Source: Certhia americana (lineage: Eukaryota > Chordata > Aves > Passeriformes > Certhiidae). Taken from it: DNA of 64,000 bases. Location of the stretch: contig CM031859.1 of the NCBI GenBank assembly GCA_018697195.1, positions 51,770,261-51,834,260 on the forward strand, read 5' to 3'. The position numbers and the translations under genes were made by a program. Shown here in pieces: positions 60,961-64,000 of this stretch. Within the stretch, counting starts at the first letter, position 1; the number at the start of each line of letters is the position of its first letter. The notes below the pieces were generated by a model, which saw nothing but the letters and a program-made list of their open reading frames with translations, was not told the DNA's origin and did no database searches.

Positions 60961-62783
60961 CACTCATGTAAAGTGGCTAAGCCAATAATGACCTATGTTT
61001 TCTTGAGCTTTTTGCATATGTCAGTCTCTTGGTTTTATCTTTTCTTCTAACTTATTTACAGCAAGGTCTGATTTTTGGTTTTCCTTCAGACATGTAGTGG
61101 GTCTATCAGAGAAGAGCCCTATGCTATTTCAGAGGAAAACTGATGATTTTCTGCAACACGGAAGAGATAATTTTTAGATTTTCTAACAGTGGAAACAAAT
61201 GAGTTAAAAAGAAAAAAAAGTGTGTATAACTACTTGGAATAAACATTAGTGAATGTTGTTCACTGTGGTAATTCACAGTATATTAGCAAATATTCTAAAG
61301 CATTTTGATACTCAAACCATTTCGAAAGTAAGAATATATTTCAGGAAAAAATTATATGGTAAGTGAGCCAGAGAGCAAATTAGTATTGGCTGTAATTCTG
61401 TTCCATCTAATTTTTTAGTTTGGGCTCGCTAAATATGGGCAAACTCTCAGAAAACTAGTGCTTCTTTACTGCTCCATTTGCAAATGTGTACTGGGGCAGT
61501 GACAAGTTGTAGAATTAACACTTCAATATTCCTTCTTGAGCAGTGAAACTAGTTTCATATCTTATTTGCTAACTCTACACACAATGTGCAATTGCTTTAA
61601 ATATGAACATTTTTCCAATACAAAAGAGCAGGCTAAAAAACATACACCAGAGGGGCACAATGGAAACATTCTCCTTGGTTTGCTGTAATTAGCAAACTAT
61701 TTACTTTAGGTAAGTACCATTGTTAACTTTTGAGACATGGTTTCTACGTTCCTTTCATGTAAACTGAATTTTAACTCTTGCATACAAATGAGCAAACATA
61801 TCAGGATGTCACTGAAAGATTTGTTTTTTCAGACTGTCAGCTCTGATGTAATTCTGTTTTAGCATATATTCACAATTTTCATGGCATTCATCAACTCCCT
61901 GCTTCAAATTACATAAAATTTAGGGGAAATGTATTGATGATATTTAAAAATACCTGTTCTAACATTAAAATCACCCCATTAAGAACAACCAATTACAAGA
62001 TTCAATGGCCAAATAATAAATATGAAAAAAAAAAAAGAGCAATAAATATAAAGAAAATATTGGTATTGGAAAGCTAAGTGTTAGTGAGTATTATAGAAGA
62101 CACTTTCAGAATTTGAAGCTGTAGATGGAAAATTAAGATTGTAAAATTTCTTTCGGGGTCTCAGGTTATCTAATTAGCTTTCAAATACAGCATTGTTGAG
62201 AGCTCATTTTTATTTGAGAGCTCAGATGACATCCATGCCACAGTTAACCACATGATGCTGGTTTAGCTACATCCTGTTTTTATGTTAGCAGCACAGGTAC
62301 CTATGTAGGACAAGAAATGAGGCAGCATTGAGCTCAGGGCAGGCAGGGGCTTTCTGAGCTTGCTCAGGTACCTAGGTAGTTTTTTTTTCGCAGTGCTCTC
62401 TGCTCTCTGCTCCTACCAGTAACTTAAGATGGCCAGTTTAAAACTTGCCCAGGTTTACACACATTTCAGCAAGATTGGACTGTGACTTGCATGTTTGCCA
62501 GGCAGACAGAACCTGAAGTGGAAGTCAGAAATAAATCCCTGAATTCCACTTAAGTATGTACAGCACTTAATCATGCTTCAGCAAAACATTCATTTTAGCA
62601 TGTTATAGTTACTTTTACAGGTTAAGAATTTCTCTCTACCTAACAGTCAATACTTCTAAGAGAGTCTGAAGGTTTGGGAATGCTTAAGTTACCCTGAAAG
62701 ATGTTGTGGTCAATAGGGACACGTACTGTGCTTTGGATCCAGGCTTATCTTTTCTCTTCCCACCCAGTGATCTCAGTGCTCTA

Positions 62784-62823
62784 TTTTTTTTTTTTTTTTT
62801 TTTTTTTTCTTTTTTTCTTTTTG
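62784..62823. repeat. T-rich homopolymer tract
   Basis: T25 or longer followed by CTTTTTT repeats. Confidence 0.95.
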
Positions 62824-64000
62824 TACAAAATTTAGGCTTAACTAACAGCTTTAGTCATGGTGAATACAGCTCTGCAGCTCACTCAGTAAGCACATCCATC
62901 CCCTTTGGCAAAGCAGATGACTTGCAGGTGCCTGGATTCTCCAGAAGGGCATTGGGGTTGTGCTGACAACCCAGCAGCATTTCTCTCTGATTTCCAAGAT
63001 CAGAGATCCATCATGGTCTTTCCTGGCAGGACAGCTCCCACCTCCATATACTACATAGAGGTCAGGATATCCCAAATAATACTTGAACACATAAGGTGTG
63101 TTTTGCACTGGCTGCCCGTTATGTGACAGTTCATTCTCACTAAAGTAACCTCAGTCTTGGTTTCTGATTTCCCTTAAAAATCCAAGTCAGAAGATATTGA
63201 TAAAATAACCTATAATGTAAACCTGAGATTCAAGTGACACGAAACTAGCAGAGCCACCAGCCCTGGGTGTGATAGTAAGGCAAGACAGGTATTTCAGAGA
63301 CTAAGGAGATGTGAAATCTCTGTTGGCCAACAGCAACAGACCATGGAAGCTTTGGCCAAAGCTGGGTTGTGTCTGAGCTGCCATGCATACCTAGCTGAGG
63401 TTACTTATACACAGCCATACAGAAAACTATAATTTACAGTTATTAATATCATTAATATAAGAAGGAAAAAGAATGAATGCTAGACATCACAAAACAATTT
63501 AGTTGCTCCACAAACATTATAAACTTAAAATAGGACATAGTCTTCTGCTCTGGAAAGCTGTATTTTGGAAGGGACAATGAGAGGAAAAAAGGAGAGCCTG
63601 ACCCATCTTAGATCTTTTGCAGCTGCAGTAACCCTAATGAAAAACAACAACACTTCTGAATAAAGACTCTACCTGATTACTCCCTGCGGACCTATTCACA
63701 ACTACAAAGTCCAAAGCGTGACTATAAACTGTATTCAAAACCAGCAAAGTGCTGGAGGGAAGATGTGTTCAAACTATGGATGTCTGCTTAAGACACAAAA
63801 TTCTCAGCAGGTAAACCAACAAAATAGGTTAAATTTTCTAAATATCCATTAAGTTCCATATTTCTTTCTGCTCTTCTAATTCTTTTTGCACTTTGAGCAA
63901 ATGAATCAGGAAAGTCAATGTAAAATATAATGCTAAAATCATTTGTATAATGTAATTTTCTGTGCCCAGTGGTATCTGAATTCAGCCAAATGGCATATTC

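Larger units (their letters stand above)
26745..64000 (-). other. PTPRT: PTPRT intron, at least 37 kb, right end truncated by the window
   Basis: The FNIII-1 exon, which should precede FNIII-2, was searched for by its conserved TRPGEGGTG motif and not found, so the intron runs past the right edge. It holds the MIR relic, solo LTR, CR1 pieces, minisatellite and homopolymers listed below. The stretches 26745-29784, 29971-34320, 34364-38220, 42000-45300, 45363-52455, 53403-58997 and 59816-64000 contain no gene, and no repeat that I can name beyond simple runs. The open frames there are short, lack splice or start context and overlap on both strands. Confidence 0.75.

Overview
This is a vertebrate nuclear window, almost certainly from a bird and probably a songbird. 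Short coding islands with canonical splice signals sit in long AT-rich introns. The repeats are CR1 LINE pieces, decayed MIR-type SINEs and LTR families of a kind I associate with passerine genomes. No bacterial, organellar or exogenous viral gene organisation is visible.

The one gene I can establish lies on the minus strand. It is the middle of a type R2B receptor protein tyrosine phosphatase, recognised as PTPRT (RPTP-rho). Six consecutive exons (26442-26744, 16717-16826, 15314-15515, 12383-12488, 5244-5517, 2358-2394) total 1032 bp. Their phases match at every junction and they form one open frame. They encode fibronectin type III repeats 2, 3 and 4 and the short linker before the membrane segment. 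The MAM, Ig and first FNIII exons must lie right of the window. The transmembrane and phosphatase exons must lie left of it.

Layout: 1-2357 is intron with a small unexplained cysteine-rich plus-strand frame at 900-1079. Positions 2358-26744 hold the six exons and five introns. Those introns carry four LTR pieces at 15.8-22.9 kb, two CR1 fragments and a MIR relic. From 26745 to 64000 runs a single intron of at least 37 kb. It holds a MIR relic, a solo LTR at 39.6-40.2 kb, several CR1 fragments (one internally deleted and next to an opposite-strand piece), a pyrimidine-rich minisatellite at 53.05-53.40 kb and long homopolymers.

The most notable points are a GC splice donor after the FNIII-4 exon, a splice donor that runs straight into 16 adenines and a hairpin, an unpaired-looking extra cysteine in FNIII-2, and a minisatellite whose unit lengths follow 11+5n. 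I found no new multi-gene system. Family names for repeats and the PTPRT assignment come from memory of these sequences, not from a search.
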